Made by a program: the position numbers and the translations under genes. Of a stretch of 64,000 bases of DNA, positions 7,707 through 18,442 are shown one piece after another. The notes under the pieces are model-generated. The model was not told the DNA's origin, made no database searches, and saw nothing but the letters and a program-made list of their open reading frames with translations. This stretch comes from Cyclobacteriaceae bacterium (GTDB taxonomy: Bacteria > Bacteroidota > Bacteroidia > Cytophagales > Cyclobacteriaceae): the NCBI GenBank assembly GCA_020832305.1, contig JAFIEV010000067.1, positions 248,001-312,000 of the forward strand. The letters are read 5' to 3'. The stretch's first letter is position 1, and the number at the start of each line of letters is the position of its first letter.

Positions 7707-10376
7707 TTAGCTAAATAAATCTAATTGGCTGCTATCATCTTTGGGCGCTTTTTTATCAATTTTAAACTCAATGGTGTCACCAACGTGCAGTGAATTACCA
7801 GTATCGGATTCAACTTCAGCATCATATTCATGCGTCTCCGTTTCCCCAATTTCTTCCAGGGCATCATCTTCTGGTTCAACTTCCCTTATATTACTAATGG
7901 TGCTTGTGGAGAACTTATTGCCTATGGCCTTCCATCCTTTTACATCGATAATATCTGACAGTTTTTCAGTTTTGCTTTCCACTGCAGCTTTTTTACCCGG
8001 CAGCCTTTCTTCATAAACGATGGTGGGATCATCGTTTGAACTTACAAACAACAATTCAGAGCCTTTGCTTTCACTGATAAAACAGAATTTTTTATTGGCC
8101 GTGCTGGTCTCGATTACAAAGCGTTTTACGTAAGCCGTTCCCGAGCTGCCATCTTTGTAAATCGCTGTTATGATGGCTTCCTGCTCAAATTTTTGAATAA
8201 GGAGTGTCTGACTTTCATCATAATGATTGGTGAGTTCAAAATTGGTGAGTTCATAACATCCATCCCGAGTGATAACCAGAATTTGATCTTCAGCTTCAAA
8301 ATTGCCAAGGTGAATACCCCTGCCATCACGGTTTAAACGACCAATGGCGGTATCGTAAAAAATATCAACTCCTCCAAGGGTGGATTTGCCCTCTGCCTTA
8401 AGTTGTATTTTGCGCACAGGGTATTTGGTAAGGGTATTGCCTTTGGCGCTTCTGCCTTTTATTTCAAGGGTACTGAAATCAAACTCAAATTGTTTAATCC
8501 GCGCTTTGGATCCTGAAGTCAGGAATATGGTAATTATCTCTGCCTCTCCATTAGGATTTGCTGAAAAGTACAATACCTTAGACCCCGCATTTCCCTGCGA
8601 AACATCATAATCTTTATCACGGGTAATACCCAGCACCTGAAATCTTTTGCCAAAGGCTCTACCTGTTTTACCGTCAAGATATACTGTATTGTACACCATG
8701 CGATGGTCGTTTTTGTTGAAGACGGCTGCATGCATAATGTCTTTGCCTACAAAGACTTTGTCGTTGATCTTTACAATCTTGTAGCTTCCATCACGCTTAA
8801 AGGCTATAATATCATCAAGGTCTGAACACTCACATATATATTCCTCTTTTTTCAGTCCATATCCAATAAACCCTTCCTGCCGGTTGATATACAGCTTTTG
8901 ATTATTTGCCGCTACAATGGTTGCCGCAATGTTATCAAAGTTGCGGATTTCCGTTTTGCGTTCCCTGCCTTTACCATATTTAGTCAGGAGATTCTGATAG
9001 TAATGAATGGCATATTCAGTAATATGCGCCAGATGATGCTCAGTTTGGGCAAGCTCATCTTCAAGTTTGCGCATCAGCTCATCGGCTTTAAATGCATCAA
9101 ATTTAGAAATGCGTTTAATTTTTATCTCTGTAAGCCTGACTATATCTTCACGGGTAATTTCACGATAGAACTGTGGCTTGAAAGGCTCGAGTCCAAGGTC
9201 TATGGTCTTGATAACCGCCTCCCAGGTTTCACATTCTTCGATATCACGATAAATCCGGTTTTCAATAAATATTTTCTCCAGAGATGAAAACAAGATTTTT
9301 TCAAGAAGTTCTGCCTTTTTAATCTCAAGCTCCCTGCGCAGTAATTCTACGGTCTGTTGATTACAAATCCGAAGAATTTCATCTACCCCCAGAAATAAGG
9401 GTTTATCATTGACGATTACACAGGCATTGGGAGATATAGACTGCTCACAATCGGTAAAGGCATATAAAGCATCGATGGTGATATCAGGAGATTGCCCCGG
9501 AGCGAGCTGTACCTGTATTTCAACATCTTTTGCTGTATTGTCAATTACTTTCTTAATTTTTATTTTTCCCTTATCATTTGCCTTAACTATAGATTCGATA
9601 AGGCTGGTTGTAGTGGTGCCGAAAGGAATATCCCTAATAATAAGCGTCTTCTTATCAACTTCTTCAATTTTTGCCCTCACTTTTATTTTACCTCCACGAC
9701 GCCCTTGATTGTAATCAGTGAAATCTGCCATACCACCTGTTGGAAAGTCGGGATAAACGGCAACTTCTTTACCATTTAACAGGTCGATAGAAGCCTTGAG
9801 TAACTCGCAGAAATTATGCGGTAGTATTTTGGTGGAAAGTCCAACCGCAATGCCTTCCACACCCTGGGCCAGCAACAAAGGAAACTTAACAGGTAGAGTT
9901 ATAGGCTCACGCTTTCTACCATCATATGAAAGTTGCCATCGGGTAGTTTGCGGGTTGAAAAGTACTTCCAGAGCAAATTTAGAAAGCCGGGCTTCTATAT
10001 ATCGCGGAGCGGCAGCGCTGTCTCCGGTACGCACATCACCCCAGTTACCTTGCGTATCAATTAACAGATCCTTTTGTCCCAGACCTACAATGGCATCACC
10101 AATAGAGGCATCTCCATGCGGATGGTATTGCATAGTACTTCCAATGATATTGGCAACTTTGTTGAACCGGCCATCATCCATTTCTTTCATGGCGTGCAAT
10201 ATCCTTCTCTGAACAGGTTTAAGCCCGTCTTCAATGGCAGGTACCGCACGTTCCAAAATCACATAGGAAGCATAATCGAGAAACCAGTTTTCATACATCC
10301 CCGAGAGTTGCAGGGTTTCCTGAATCTCGTCATCATGGGGTAAATCACTATTTGACAGATTATTATCGTCTGACAT
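7707..10376 (-). CDS. parC: DNA topoisomerase IV subunit A
   Basis: This type IIA topoisomerase breakage-reunion subunit has 889 residues. The catalytic tyrosine is Y126 in AAAPRYIEARLS, and the QRRILHAMKEM and TMQYHPHGDAS segments of the winged-helix/tower core precede it. A beta-propeller-like C-domain (about 500-800) lacks a clear GyrA-box. An acidic tail rich in E and D ends in KKAPKDDSSQLDLFS. With the ATPase subunit gene 15 bases upstream it forms the A2B2 enzyme that decatenates chromosomes. ParC is preferred over GyrA because of the divergent C-domain and pairing with a short ParE-type subunit. The family split cannot be proved by eye. Confidence 0.88.
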   Translation of the reverse strand: MSDDNNLSNSDLPHDDEIQETLQLSGMYENWFLDYASYVILERAVPAIEDGLKPVQRRILHAMKEMDDGRFNKVANIIGSTMQYHPHGDASIGDAIVGLGQKDLLIDTQGNWGDVRTGDSAAAPRYIEARLSKFALEVLFNPQTTRWQLSYDGRKREPITLPVKFPLLLAQGVEGIAVGLSTKILPHNFCELLKASIDLLNGKEVAVYPDFPTGGMADFTDYNQGRRGGKIKVRAKIEEVDKKTLIIRDIPFGTTTTSLIESIVKANDKGKIKIKKVIDNTAKDVEIQVQLAPGQSPDITIDALYAFTDCEQSISPNACVIVNDKPLFLGVDEILRICNQQTVELLRRELEIKKAELLEKILFSSLEKIFIENRIYRDIEECETWEAVIKTIDLGLEPFKPQFYREITREDIVRLTEIKIKRISKFDAFKADELMRKLEDELAQTEHHLAHITEYAIHYYQNLLTKYGKGRERKTEIRNFDNIAATIVAANNQKLYINRQEGFIGYGLKKEEYICECSDLDDIIAFKRDGSYKIVKINDKVFVGKDIMHAAVFNKNDHRMVYNTVYLDGKTGRAFGKRFQVLGITRDKDYDVSQGNAGSKVLYFSANPNGEAEIITIFLTSGSKARIKQFEFDFSTLEIKGRSAKGNTLTKYPVRKIQLKAEGKSTLGGVDIFYDTAIGRLNRDGRGIHLGNFEAEDQILVITRDGCYELTNFELTNHYDESQTLLIQKFEQEAIITAIYKDGSSGTAYVKRFVIETSTANKKFCFISESKGSELLFVSSNDDPTIVYEERLPGKKAAVESKTEKLSDIIDVKGWKAIGNKFSTSTISNIREVEPEDDALEEIGETETHEYDAEVESDTGNSLHVGDTIEFKIDKKAPKDDSSQLDLFS

Positions 10377-10391
10377 TTGAGAAACTATTTA

Positions 10392-12266
10392 TTATTCTTC
10401 TTCTTCAACAACTATTTCCTCTGCTATTATATCTTTTTCAAATCGCAAACGTTCAATTATAAAATCCTGGCGATCAGGGGTATTTTTACCCATGTAAAAA
10501 CTCAAAAGATTTTTGATTGCAATATCTTTGGCAAGCAATACCGGCTCGAGCCTGATATTCTCATTAATAAACTCCCCAAATTCATCTGGTGAAATCTCTC
10601 CAAGTCCTTTAAACCTGGTGATTTCTGGTTTATTACCCAGTTTGGCTACGGCTTGCTGCTTTTCTTCTTCACTGTAACAGTAGAGGGTTTCTTTCTTATT
10701 GCGCACCCTAAATAAAGGGGTTTCCAGAATATAAAGATGTCCATTTCTAACCAGATCGGGAAAAAACTGTAAAAAGAAAGTCATGAGCAATAGCCTTATA
10801 TGCATTCCATCGACATCTGCATCTGTTGCAATTACGATACGTCGATAGCGCAGGTTTTCAAGACCTTCTTCAATGTTAAGCGCATGCTGCAGGAGGTTAA
10901 ACTCTTCATTTTCATACACCACTTTCTTGGTAAGACCAAAACAATTAAGGGGCTTGCCCCTCAGACTGAATACCGCCTGAGTTTGAACATCTCTCGATTT
11001 AGTAATAGATCCACTGGCCGAATCTCCTTCGGTGATAAATAAGGTGGTTTCGGCACGACGTTCGTCTTTCATATCGTCAAAATGAACGCGACAATCTCGC
11101 AGTTTTTTATTGTGAAGATTGGCTTTCTTGGCACGTTCATTGGCGAGTTTCTTAATTCCTGCGATTTCTTTGCGCTCGCGTTCTGACTGCATAATTCTTT
11201 TAAGCATGCCATCTGCTATATCCGGATGTTTATGCAGGTAATTATCGAGCTTTTCTTTTATAAAATCGCCAATAAAAGCACGCATACTCGGTCCGTCGGG
11301 TCCAACGTTAAACGAACCCAATTTGGTTTTGGTCTGAGATTCAAAAACAGGTTCAATAACCCGAACTGAAATTGCCGCAACTACACTGGTGCGTATATCT
11401 GTGGCATCAAAATTCTTATTGTAGAAATCCCTTACCGTTTTTACAAAGGCCTCCCTGAAAGCCTGAAGGTGGGTACCACCCTGGGTTGTAAACTGACCAT
11501 TCACAAATGAGTAATATTCCTCTCCATATTGGTTGCTATGGGTCATGGCAATTTCTATATCATCGCCCTTTAAGTGGATAATGGGATATCTCCTGCTTTC
11601 TTCATCTGTTTTTCTCGACAACAGATCGTGCAGCCCTTTTTCTGAAAAGAGTTTTTTTCCGTTGAAATTTATTATCAATCCGGCGTTCAGAAAGCAATAA
11701 TTCCAAATCATATTCTCCAGATAATCTGCAATGAAATGGAAGTTTTTAAATACTTCACCATCAGGTTCAAAAATAATCAGCGTTCCATTTCTTCCTGAAC
11801 TGTTTTCAATTTTTGTATCCTGTATGAGATTCCCCTGTCGGAATTCGGCTACTTTGGTTTGGCCATCCCTGTAAGATTGTACCCTGAAATAACTTGAGAG
11901 CGCATTTACAGCTTTTGTTCCCACGCCATTTAATCCGACAGATTTCTGAAAAGCCCTGGAATCATATTTTCCACCGGTATTGATCTTTGACACACAGTCA
12001 ATAACTTTTCCCAAAGGTATACCCCTTCCGTAGTCCCTGACTTCAACCCTGTGCTCCGTAATTTTCAGATCTATGGTTTTGCCATAGCCCATTACATGTT
12101 CATCGATGCAATTGTCTAGAATTTCTTTTACTAAAACATATATACCGTCATCATAAGATGATCCATCGCCCAATTTTCCAATATACATACCAGGTCTCAG
12201 GCGTATATGTTCCCTCCAGTCTAATGACCGTATGTTATCTTCATTATATATTACCTGTTCTGCCAT
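10392..12266 (-). CDS. parE: DNA topoisomerase IV subunit B
   Basis: This 624-residue GHKL ATPase subunit carries EILDNCIDE with the Mg-binding Asn (residues 48-56), then [10 protein letters not shown] and [17 protein letters not shown] for nucleotide binding. A TOPRIM domain follows with [11 protein letters not shown] and [15 protein letters not shown]. It drives strand passage with the A subunit encoded immediately downstream. The length and the [11 protein letters not shown] segment fit ParE-type proteins of Bacteroidota. It starts with ATG. A short acidic tail ends the protein (EEIVVEEEE). Confidence 0.92.
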   Translation of the reverse strand: MAEQVIYNEDNIRSLDWREHIRLRPGMYIGKLGDGSSYDDGIYVLVKEILDNCIDEHVMGYGKTIDLKITEHRVEVRDYGRGIPLGKVIDCVSKINTGGKYDSRAFQKSVGLNGVGTKAVNALSSYFRVQSYRDGQTKVAEFRQGNLIQDTKIENSSGRNGTLIIFEPDGEVFKNFHFIADYLENMIWNYCFLNAGLIINFNGKKLFSEKGLHDLLSRKTDEESRRYPIIHLKGDDIEIAMTHSNQYGEEYYSFVNGQFTTQGGTHLQAFREAFVKTVRDFYNKNFDATDIRTSVVAAISVRVIEPVFESQTKTKLGSFNVGPDGPSMRAFIGDFIKEKLDNYLHKHPDIADGMLKRIMQSERERKEIAGIKKLANERAKKANLHNKKLRDCRVHFDDMKDERRAETTLFITEGDSASGSITKSRDVQTQAVFSLRGKPLNCFGLTKKVVYENEEFNLLQHALNIEEGLENLRYRRIVIATDADVDGMHIRLLLMTFFLQFFPDLVRNGHLYILETPLFRVRNKKETLYCYSEEEKQQAVAKLGNKPEITRFKGLGEISPDEFGEFINENIRLEPVLLAKDIAIKNLLSFYMGKNTPDRQDFIIERLRFEKDIIAEEIVVEEEE

Positions 12267-12342
12267 ATTACCTTTTAACTGCCGTGAGATTGATACAACG
12301 TAATTAGATTAACCTATTCATGTAAAAACATGAATAATAAAT

Positions 12343-12807
12343 TTATTTCCACTTTCCCAATAAAGGGATAATAAGAGAAAAAAGTATTGCAAGGGGCCCT
12401 AAATAAATAATCAGGGTATAGGTTTTAAGATTATATTCAGCAGGGCTGTTCAAAAAACCAATATAAGCTATTATTGAAATAAAGGCAACATTTAAGGCAA
12501 GTGCAAAACTTTCAACCCACAGAACAAAAAACTGCTTTCTTTCATCGCTCTTAAACAAACCACCTCCCCCGGCTGACACGCCGACAGAAACCGTTAACCT
12601 ACTGATCATCAGCATTAAAATATTAAACAAGCTGAAAATCAATAATGAAGTATAGAAAAACATTTCAATACCTACCTTATGTTCCCAGGCAGGATTTAGC
12701 TGCAAATTTCTCTGATCGTGAAAATATGCATATACGATAAGCAAAGCAGCCAAGAATACCAGAATAGAAAACACTCTCAAAAACTTCAATAGTTTTACCA
12801 TACCCAA
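12343..12807 (-). CDS. Four-helix membrane protein, unknown function
   Basis: I do not recognise this 154-residue protein. It has four predicted membrane segments at about 10-28, 47-68, 96-116 and 129-149. A short Gly-rich loop (AGGGG) and a basic/acidic loop lie between helices 2 and 3. No catalytic motif is visible. It lies 76 bases upstream of parE on the same strand, so it may share a transcript with the topoisomerase genes. A weak promoter-like AACATTTG lies just upstream, at about 12840-12847. Confidence 0.75.
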   Translation of the reverse strand: MGMVKLLKFLRVFSILVFLAALLIVYAYFHDQRNLQLNPAWEHKVGIEMFFYTSLLIFSLFNILMLMISRLTVSVGVSAGGGGLFKSDERKQFFVLWVESFALALNVAFISIIAYIGFLNSPAEYNLKTYTLIIYLGPLAILFSLIIPLLGKWK

Positions 12808-12971
12808 TGCTCTGTTTCATTAATCATCTGAACGGGGGCAAATGTTGTAAAAAAAATCGAAAGTTTAAATCTTTTTTTTGATTGTCGTCACAATGGCCCA
12901 TAAAGCAAGCACAAGGGCATAATTGGTTTTAGATTATACAGAAAGCATATAAATACCTTATAATCTTTACC

Positions 12972-13829
12972 TTAAAGAGGGTCGAAATGAATGGTGGCTT
13001 CAACATTCAATTTTTCCCGAACCTTATTTTCTATGTCCTTACAAAGTTCATGGGCATCACTCAGCGACATATCACCATCAAGCCTGACATGAAATGTAAG
13101 CTCAGTATGCATACCATATCGGTGTATGTGAAAGTGATGGGGTTCAATGTTGGTTCCGGAAACCTTGGAACAAATATGTTTAATTTTTTTTATAAGATTT
13201 TGATCGGGGCGTTCACCCAGCAATGGATTTATTGCTTCTTTGAGTACCACCCTGGCGGCATTTAAAATCATCAAAGATACTATAAGACCGGCTACGCCAT
13301 CGATCCACCAGAAAAAATGATTGGTAAATATACCGGCCAATACTACAATTGAGCTTAGGGCATCACTTCTATGGTGCCACCCATCTGCTCTGAGAACTTC
13401 AGATCCTGTTTTTCTTCCGGCGTAAAAGCTAAATTGCGCCATTAATTCCTTAACAACTATAGAGCTTATCGTAACAATAATGGCCAATTGGCTGTATTCG
13501 ACAATCCGGTGATCAATCAGCCGGTCTATTCCTTCACGAATAAAATTAATTCCTAACATGGCGAGCAAAACACCAATCACAAGAGCAGCAATAAGCTCAG
13601 CCCGGCCATGTCCGAACGGATGTTCATCATCAGCAGGTTTGGAGGCAAGATTTACGGCAATAAGGGCAATAAAAGAAGTGACAGAGTCTGAAAGCGTATG
13701 CCAGGCATCAGCGATAAGCGCAATAGACCCATCTTTAGTTCCTGCAATATATTTAAAAATAAACAGCAAAAAATTGGCTGATAGCGATATCCATATAGCA
13801 GTAAGCTTATATCCTTTTTTTGAAAACAT
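12972..13829 (-). CDS. Cation diffusion facilitator family transporter
   Basis: This 285-residue inner-membrane exporter exchanges divalent metal (probably Zn or Fe) for protons. Metal site A is visible as H44-x3-D48 in DAWHTLSD and H152-x3-D156 in DGWHHRSDAL. HPFGHGRAE (70-78) is the cytoplasmic-loop signature of the FieF/CzcD group. About six membrane helices are followed by a small cytoplasmic domain with HHFHIHRYG. An exact TAACTTTG (13850-13857, minus strand) sits just upstream as a possible -7 element, without a good -33. Confidence 0.93.
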   Translation of the reverse strand: MFSKKGYKLTAIWISLSANFLLFIFKYIAGTKDGSIALIADAWHTLSDSVTSFIALIAVNLASKPADDEHPFGHGRAELIAALVIGVLLAMLGINFIREGIDRLIDHRIVEYSQLAIIVTISSIVVKELMAQFSFYAGRKTGSEVLRADGWHHRSDALSSIVVLAGIFTNHFFWWIDGVAGLIVSLMILNAARVVLKEAINPLLGERPDQNLIKKIKHICSKVSGTNIEPHHFHIHRYGMHTELTFHVRLDGDMSLSDAHELCKDIENKVREKLNVEATIHFDPL

Positions 13830-13849
13830 AAGAATAATTGATCAGGCGA

Positions 13850-13857
13850 CAAAGTTA
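13850..13857 (-). promoter_or_regulatory. Possible -7 element of the CDF gene
   Basis: TAACTTTG on the minus strand matches TAnnTTTG and lies 20 bases before the start codon. The expected -33 TTTG is not present at the right distance, so this is a weak call. Confidence 0.3.
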
Positions 13858-13914
13858 CCTAATTGATTTCTAATGCGCCTTTTTTAATCTTTAGAAATTT
13901 GTTAGAACATTATA

Positions 13915-14895
13915 TTATGCGTCCATCACTACGACAGCCTTACCGCAAAACATTCTTTTTTTCAGTGCTTCGAGTGCTTTTGGGAGTTCTTCAAAGCTGA
14001 CTTTTAAGCCTATATTTGGCTTTAGCTTATCTTCTGCGAGCCACCGCATCAACTCATCTCCCATACGCGATAAATCTATCTGTGAAGGAATATCACCCGC
14101 CAGCCATGCCCCTCCAAGTGCAATCTCATGGATCGAAAGTGCCTGGGTAAAGTCAAAAATTTTTCCAGGGTCAGGGGCTCCTGCAATGTGGGCCAGGTGG
14201 CCATTAAAGGCAATACGGTCAATATCATCCGTAGCACTTTGGCGTCCAGCTGTATTCAGACATACATCCACCCCTCTCCCATCGGTAATTTTCATTATGG
14301 CTTCATTTATATCTGTATTATAATCAAGAACCCAATCAGCACCCAGGTTTTTAACAAAATCGCTATGGGCAGCCGAACAGGTGCTAATAACCCTGGCACC
14401 ATAATTTTTGGATATCTGAACCGCAAAGCTACCTACACCCCCACTGCCACCGTGAATTAAAACCACATCGCCTGATTTTATATGAATTTTTCTATTAAGT
14501 GCCTGATAGGCCGTAAATGCAGCGCAGGGTAAAGCCGCTGCTGATTCAAAGCTCACCTCATCGGGTATTTTCGAAACCCCGTGAGCAGGAACTGCAACAA
14601 ACTCTGCAAATGTGCCCCAAAGCGAAAGATTAGTATGAAAAAAAACGCGTTCTCCCGGTTTCAGCTCATTGCACAACTCCCCGGCATCAATAATAATTCC
14701 CGCACCGTCAACACCGGGAATATGTGGATATTTCCAACTGCTATAGCCTCTTTCAATAAGTTTATAATCCACAGGATTTAAACCTATGGCCTTTATCTTC
14801 ACCAACACTTCATCCTTTTTCATCCAGGGCTCAGGCAACTCCTGTATTTCAAGGGAAAGTATTTCCCCAGGCGCTTCAATGGAATAGGCTTTCAT
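13915..14895 (-). CDS. MDR-family zinc-independent NAD(P)H oxidoreductase
   Basis: This 326-residue medium-chain dehydrogenase/reductase of the quinone-oxidoreductase type has the N-terminal GroES-like fold (GLNPVDYKLIERG, then HIPGVDGAGII). The Rossmann nucleotide motif is VLIHGGSGGVGSFAVQ (about 145-160). The structural-zinc cysteines of classical alcohol dehydrogenases are absent. Such enzymes reduce quinones or enones with NADPH. The substrate is unknown. It lies alone on the minus strand between the CDF and DUF2207 genes. Confidence 0.9.
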   Translation of the reverse strand: MKAYSIEAPGEILSLEIQELPEPWMKKDEVLVKIKAIGLNPVDYKLIERGYSSWKYPHIPGVDGAGIIIDAGELCNELKPGERVFFHTNLSLWGTFAEFVAVPAHGVSKIPDEVSFESAAALPCAAFTAYQALNRKIHIKSGDVVLIHGGSGGVGSFAVQISKNYGARVISTCSAAHSDFVKNLGADWVLDYNTDINEAIMKITDGRGVDVCLNTAGRQSATDDIDRIAFNGHLAHIAGAPDPGKIFDFTQALSIHEIALGGAWLAGDIPSQIDLSRMGDELMRWLAEDKLKPNIGLKVSFEELPKALEALKKRMFCGKAVVVMDA

Positions 14896-14970
14896 AAGAA
14901 TAAATAATCTGTGGAAATCAAGAAATTCCTTTACGTATAATAAACGCTTTATGGGTCAATGCCAAAAAAA

Positions 14971-16911
14971 TTATCGGCCACCACCACCACCGCCACCAGA
15001 GCCACCGCCTGATGATCCGCCACCGCCGCTCCCGGAAGAGCTCGAAGAAGAACTGCTCACTGCCGATGAAAAGGATGAACTTAAAGCATAGGCAAGGCTA
15101 CTGGTGCCAACCGCAGTAAAACTTCTGTTGCTGTGATACCAGGATGGACGATATCCCTTGCTGGCGGATTCTGCCACTGAGGCCTTTTCAATCACTGAAG
15201 AAAACTGCAGGTTCCATGCATTTTCCATGTCAAGCGCCATTGCATAAGGCAAATACTTTTCATACAAACCTATGTTCTTATCGGGGCTTCCTGTAAGCCT
15301 GATTCTTTCCCGCTCAGCAACAGATAAAAACAAGCCAAAACCTTCAATTTTATCCATCAACCTACGACCCAGTTCGGTAGGCGCTTTCATCCATTGAAAA
15401 AATAATACATTCAAAATAATGATCATCAATATGGCAATTATAGCGGCAACACCCATGTAATATCCCAATATACCCAATACAATTACTTCAGCTGCAAAAA
15501 AGGGGATGGCAAAAAGGCTTAAAAATATTGCCCCGAAAATAGAGGTTTTATTTTTACGGACAGCTGCCCAGCTGCCTTTAACCTGTATAAAAATCCCGAC
15601 ACAACCGAAGGTCCAGAGGCTTACCCAAAAGCCAAGAAAATAAATTACAGGGTCTGCATCCTGATGAGAAATAAAAATCAATACGAGAGTAATAAGACTA
15701 AGAATAACGCCAATTACCAGATACCGCGTATTGGTTACAAAATGTGAATTCAGATAATTATCTTTTAAATACTGTTGCAATTTGGTGAGGGCCGATCGCA
15801 AAGTGGTATGATTACTCCTGGAAAGAATCAGTTCATCACGACGGGAGGTAAACAAAATGTCATAAATGATTTTTTCATCTTCACTTAGTAATGAAGGGTC
15901 TGCCTCGGTGCGCATGAGGGCAAATTGCCTCTTATGTTCTTCAATCTCAATTAAGCCTTTCACGGCCATTTGAATGAGCGCGGCAGTAAATACTTTATTG
16001 TCAAAACCCATCTTTTGCAGATACCGCATTACAGCTGGAGAAAGATTTTCCGGTACATTATATTGCGGAACTATGGGTCCTTTATGCGGGTCACGCCCAA
16101 CCCGGCTCCAGTTTAAAAAGTAATAAATCAACAGCACCAAAAAACCGGCAAAGCCCACCAGGGCCGCCAAATTATCCCTGATGGCCTGCGCACGCCTTTC
16201 TTCAACTGTGGGCTCTGCCATCAAACCCTTAGGCCAGGCAAAGGCTACCGTAAAGCCCTCACCTGGCCTGAAGGATGACTCGGACTCAAATACCAAATAA
16301 CCATTTTCATCAACAAAATGACGGCATTCGCGATTCGTTTCCCCTGAATAACCGGTGTAACAATCCTGTTGGATGGTCTCAAATCCTACCGGTAAAATAA
16401 CCCTGGCGCCTGATTTTAATATGGGAAAAGACCAGTCGTTTCCAGTAACATTCCAATATATTTCATCAAAATCATCAAAGAAACGAACCACCCGGTTGAC
16501 CTTGTAAGTAAGCTTATAGGTATGAATGCCTGTTTCTAAGAAGTCGTCATTTCCAAAATTTATCCTGAAGTCTCCACCCATAAATGACTCTGTAAACCAG
16601 GGCTCAGGCATCCCATTTCGCGTTAATCCCTGAACTTCAAGCTGCATTCTTACCCTTTTGTTTCTGTTATCCCGGTATACCAAAGGTATGGTTCTGTAAA
16701 TACCCCTGCGAATATTATAATGCAGCGCCCTGACCTGAATCTCCTCTGTAACAATCAAATCTCCGTTTTTTTCTAACTGCAAGGAACTGAAAAAACTAAT
16801 TATCTCTTCTGCCTCATCATTTTGTGCTACAAGTGTGTGACTATTTAGCAAAGACAATAGAAAAAGAATAATAAGAAAGGAATGCCCCGTGAGCTTGTAA
16901 AATTTTTTCAT
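14971..16911 (-). CDS. DUF2207 membrane protein with Gly-rich tail
   Basis: This 646-residue protein has a signal peptide, then an extracytoplasmic DUF2207 domain (about 35-235, including ALHYNIRRGIYRTIP). A single helix near 253-268 (VGFAGFLVLLIYYFLNW) leads to a cytoplasmic winged-helix-like segment. Two or three further membrane helices lie at about 395-500. It ends in a Ser-rich then Gly-rich tail (SSGGGSGGGGGGGR), common at the C-terminus of this family. Its role is unknown. The lemA-type gene 39 bases upstream is its usual partner, and the two form a likely two-gene operon. Confidence 0.9.
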   Translation of the reverse strand: MKKFYKLTGHSFLIILFLLSLLNSHTLVAQNDEAEEIISFFSSLQLEKNGDLIVTEEIQVRALHYNIRRGIYRTIPLVYRDNRNKRVRMQLEVQGLTRNGMPEPWFTESFMGGDFRINFGNDDFLETGIHTYKLTYKVNRVVRFFDDFDEIYWNVTGNDWSFPILKSGARVILPVGFETIQQDCYTGYSGETNRECRHFVDENGYLVFESESSFRPGEGFTVAFAWPKGLMAEPTVEERRAQAIRDNLAALVGFAGFLVLLIYYFLNWSRVGRDPHKGPIVPQYNVPENLSPAVMRYLQKMGFDNKVFTAALIQMAVKGLIEIEEHKRQFALMRTEADPSLLSEDEKIIYDILFTSRRDELILSRSNHTTLRSALTKLQQYLKDNYLNSHFVTNTRYLVIGVILSLITLVLIFISHQDADPVIYFLGFWVSLWTFGCVGIFIQVKGSWAAVRKNKTSIFGAIFLSLFAIPFFAAEVIVLGILGYYMGVAAIIAILMIIILNVLFFQWMKAPTELGRRLMDKIEGFGLFLSVAERERIRLTGSPDKNIGLYEKYLPYAMALDMENAWNLQFSSVIEKASVAESASKGYRPSWYHSNRSFTAVGTSSLAYALSSSFSSAVSSSSSSSSGSGGGGSSGGGSGGGGGGGR

Positions 16912-16950
16912 CGTGCTTAAAGTGATATCTGTAACTATATTGGTATTTAA

Positions 16951-17514
16951 TCAGGAATTTCCAAAATTTACCTGAGGGACCTGCCGGTCGATTTCATTCT
17001 CCAGTTCAAAAAAATCTCTTTTTCCAAAATTAAACATAGAAGCTATCAAAAGATCGGGAAAGGATTCAATACGGGTGTTAAAATCTCTAACGCTGCCATT
17101 ATAATATCGCCTCGACATTTGAATGTGATCTTCCAGTTCAGTTAACTGTTGCTGCATATGCATAAAATTTTGATTGGCCTTGAGGTCAGGATAATTCTCG
17201 GCTATTGCAAACAACTGACCCAGTGTGCGGGTCATATCAAGCTCTACTTTAGACTGGTCACTCACCTGTCGGGCTGCAATACTTTTGCTGCGCAAATCAG
17301 CAATTTTACTCAGCAGGCCCTCTTCATGGGTCATATATGCCTTAACTGTTTGAATGAGATTGGGAAGTAGATCAGATCTTCTCTTCAATTGTACATCTAT
17401 ACTACTCCAGGCCTCTTCAACCATATTTCTTTTTGACACCAGTTTATTATACATGCTTATTGCGTAAAAGAATATGGCCATTAATATAGCCAATACAATC
17501 AATGTGGGTATCAT
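16951..17514 (-). CDS. LemA family membrane protein
   Basis: Starting at the ATG at 17512-17514 gives 187 residues that begin directly with the membrane helix MIPTLIVLAILMAIFFYAIS. An in-frame start at 17580 would add an unlikely 22-residue basic leader. The rest is a helical coiled domain with KRRSDLLPNLIQTVKAYMTHE, the LemA signature. The family's function is unclear. It is often encoded beside DUF2207 proteins, as here (39-base gap), and may organise envelope complexes. Confidence 0.93.
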   Translation of the reverse strand: MIPTLIVLAILMAIFFYAISMYNKLVSKRNMVEEAWSSIDVQLKRRSDLLPNLIQTVKAYMTHEEGLLSKIADLRSKSIAARQVSDQSKVELDMTRTLGQLFAIAENYPDLKANQNFMHMQQQLTELEDHIQMSRRYYNGSVRDFNTRIESFPDLLIASMFNFGKRDFFELENEIDRQVPQVNFGNS

Positions 17515-17689
17515 AAAAATAAGTTTTAAATGTTTTCTGACAATGAAATTGAAAAATAGAAAAAAACGTACATTTCGCACAGTTTTTTTGGCTATTTAAA
17601 CAAAATGTCAGATTTTTGATTAGATTTTTTCTAATACGAGGGATTTTTTTACGTAAGGGTAAGTAAGAGATAATAAATTTTTCAGAATC

Positions 17690-18442
17690 ATGCTTGGTAA
17701 AAAGTGCTTGTTGCTTGTAGGGATTATTGCAATATTTTTTCTGGATGGTTTCGGTCAATCTGCTGGCAAAAAGCTTACGCACCAGGAGTCTCTGTGGACA
17801 GGGTACATTCATCAGACGCGCCTGACAGAGAAACTGGGTTTATGGACAGATATACATTTGCGTTTTACTGAAGATTTTACCGGCCGCCTTGGTACTGAAT
17901 TATATCGCTTTGGGGGCGTGTATTATATCAATACCAATACCAGACTGGCTGTTGGTTATGCCAATATCAGGCATCATACCTCCAAAGATGGTCGGTTTAT
18001 TCCGGAACACCGGCCCTGGCAACAGATACAGTGGTATAGAAAAGGCAACAGATACAGTACCATGCAGTGGCTGCGACTTGAGCAAAGATTTTTACAGGTT
18101 ATTGACCAAGGTAATTTGTCCGACGAATATAACTTCAATCTGCGTCTTCGCTATAATTTCAATCATTTCTATCCCATCAACAGGAAAGAAATCTCACCGG
18201 GAGCATTGTTTACCGTATTCAATAATGAATTGCATATAAATGTTCCCAATCAAAATGTCAGCCGATATTTCGATCAAAACCGTTTCTTTCTCGGAATGGG
18301 ATACCAGATGGCACCCAGGGTGAATGTTCAGTTTGGATATATGAATTTAACTCAGCGAATAGCCGGTACCGACATGTACAGCATGAATCACACCCTTAGG
18401 ATATTTCTGTTTCATAACCTCGATTTCAGCACAAAGCAATAA
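17690..18442 (+). CDS. DUF2490 outer-membrane-like protein
   Basis: This 250-residue protein has a signal peptide ending near FGQ (residue 23). Amphipathic beta strands follow, rich in aromatic and basic residues (LGLWTDIHLRFTEDF, YSTMQWLRLEQRF, NFNLRLRYNF), ending in a strand with HTLRIFLFHNL. This fits the DUF2490 family of predicted small outer-membrane barrels in Bacteroidota. Function is unknown. It is transcribed away from lemA. No terminator is seen just after it. Confidence 0.85.
   Translation: MLGKKCLLLVGIIAIFFLDGFGQSAGKKLTHQESLWTGYIHQTRLTEKLGLWTDIHLRFTEDFTGRLGTELYRFGGVYYINTNTRLAVGYANIRHHTSKDGRFIPEHRPWQQIQWYRKGNRYSTMQWLRLEQRFLQVIDQGNLSDEYNFNLRLRYNFNHFYPINRKEISPGALFTVFNNELHINVPNQNVSRYFDQNRFFLGMGYQMAPRVNVQFGYMNLTQRIAGTDMYSMNHTLRIFLFHNLDFSTKQ

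Noticed and set aside
7707-12266. Naming the pair gyrA/gyrB
   Set aside because: The A subunit C-domain has no clear GyrA-box and the pair is adjacent, as is usual for parC/parE in Bacteroidota. Topoisomerase IV is the better reading, though not proved.
16951-17580. Longer LemA start at 17580
   Set aside because: The extra 22 residues are basic and aromatic and would precede the normal N-terminal helix. The internal ATG fits the family.
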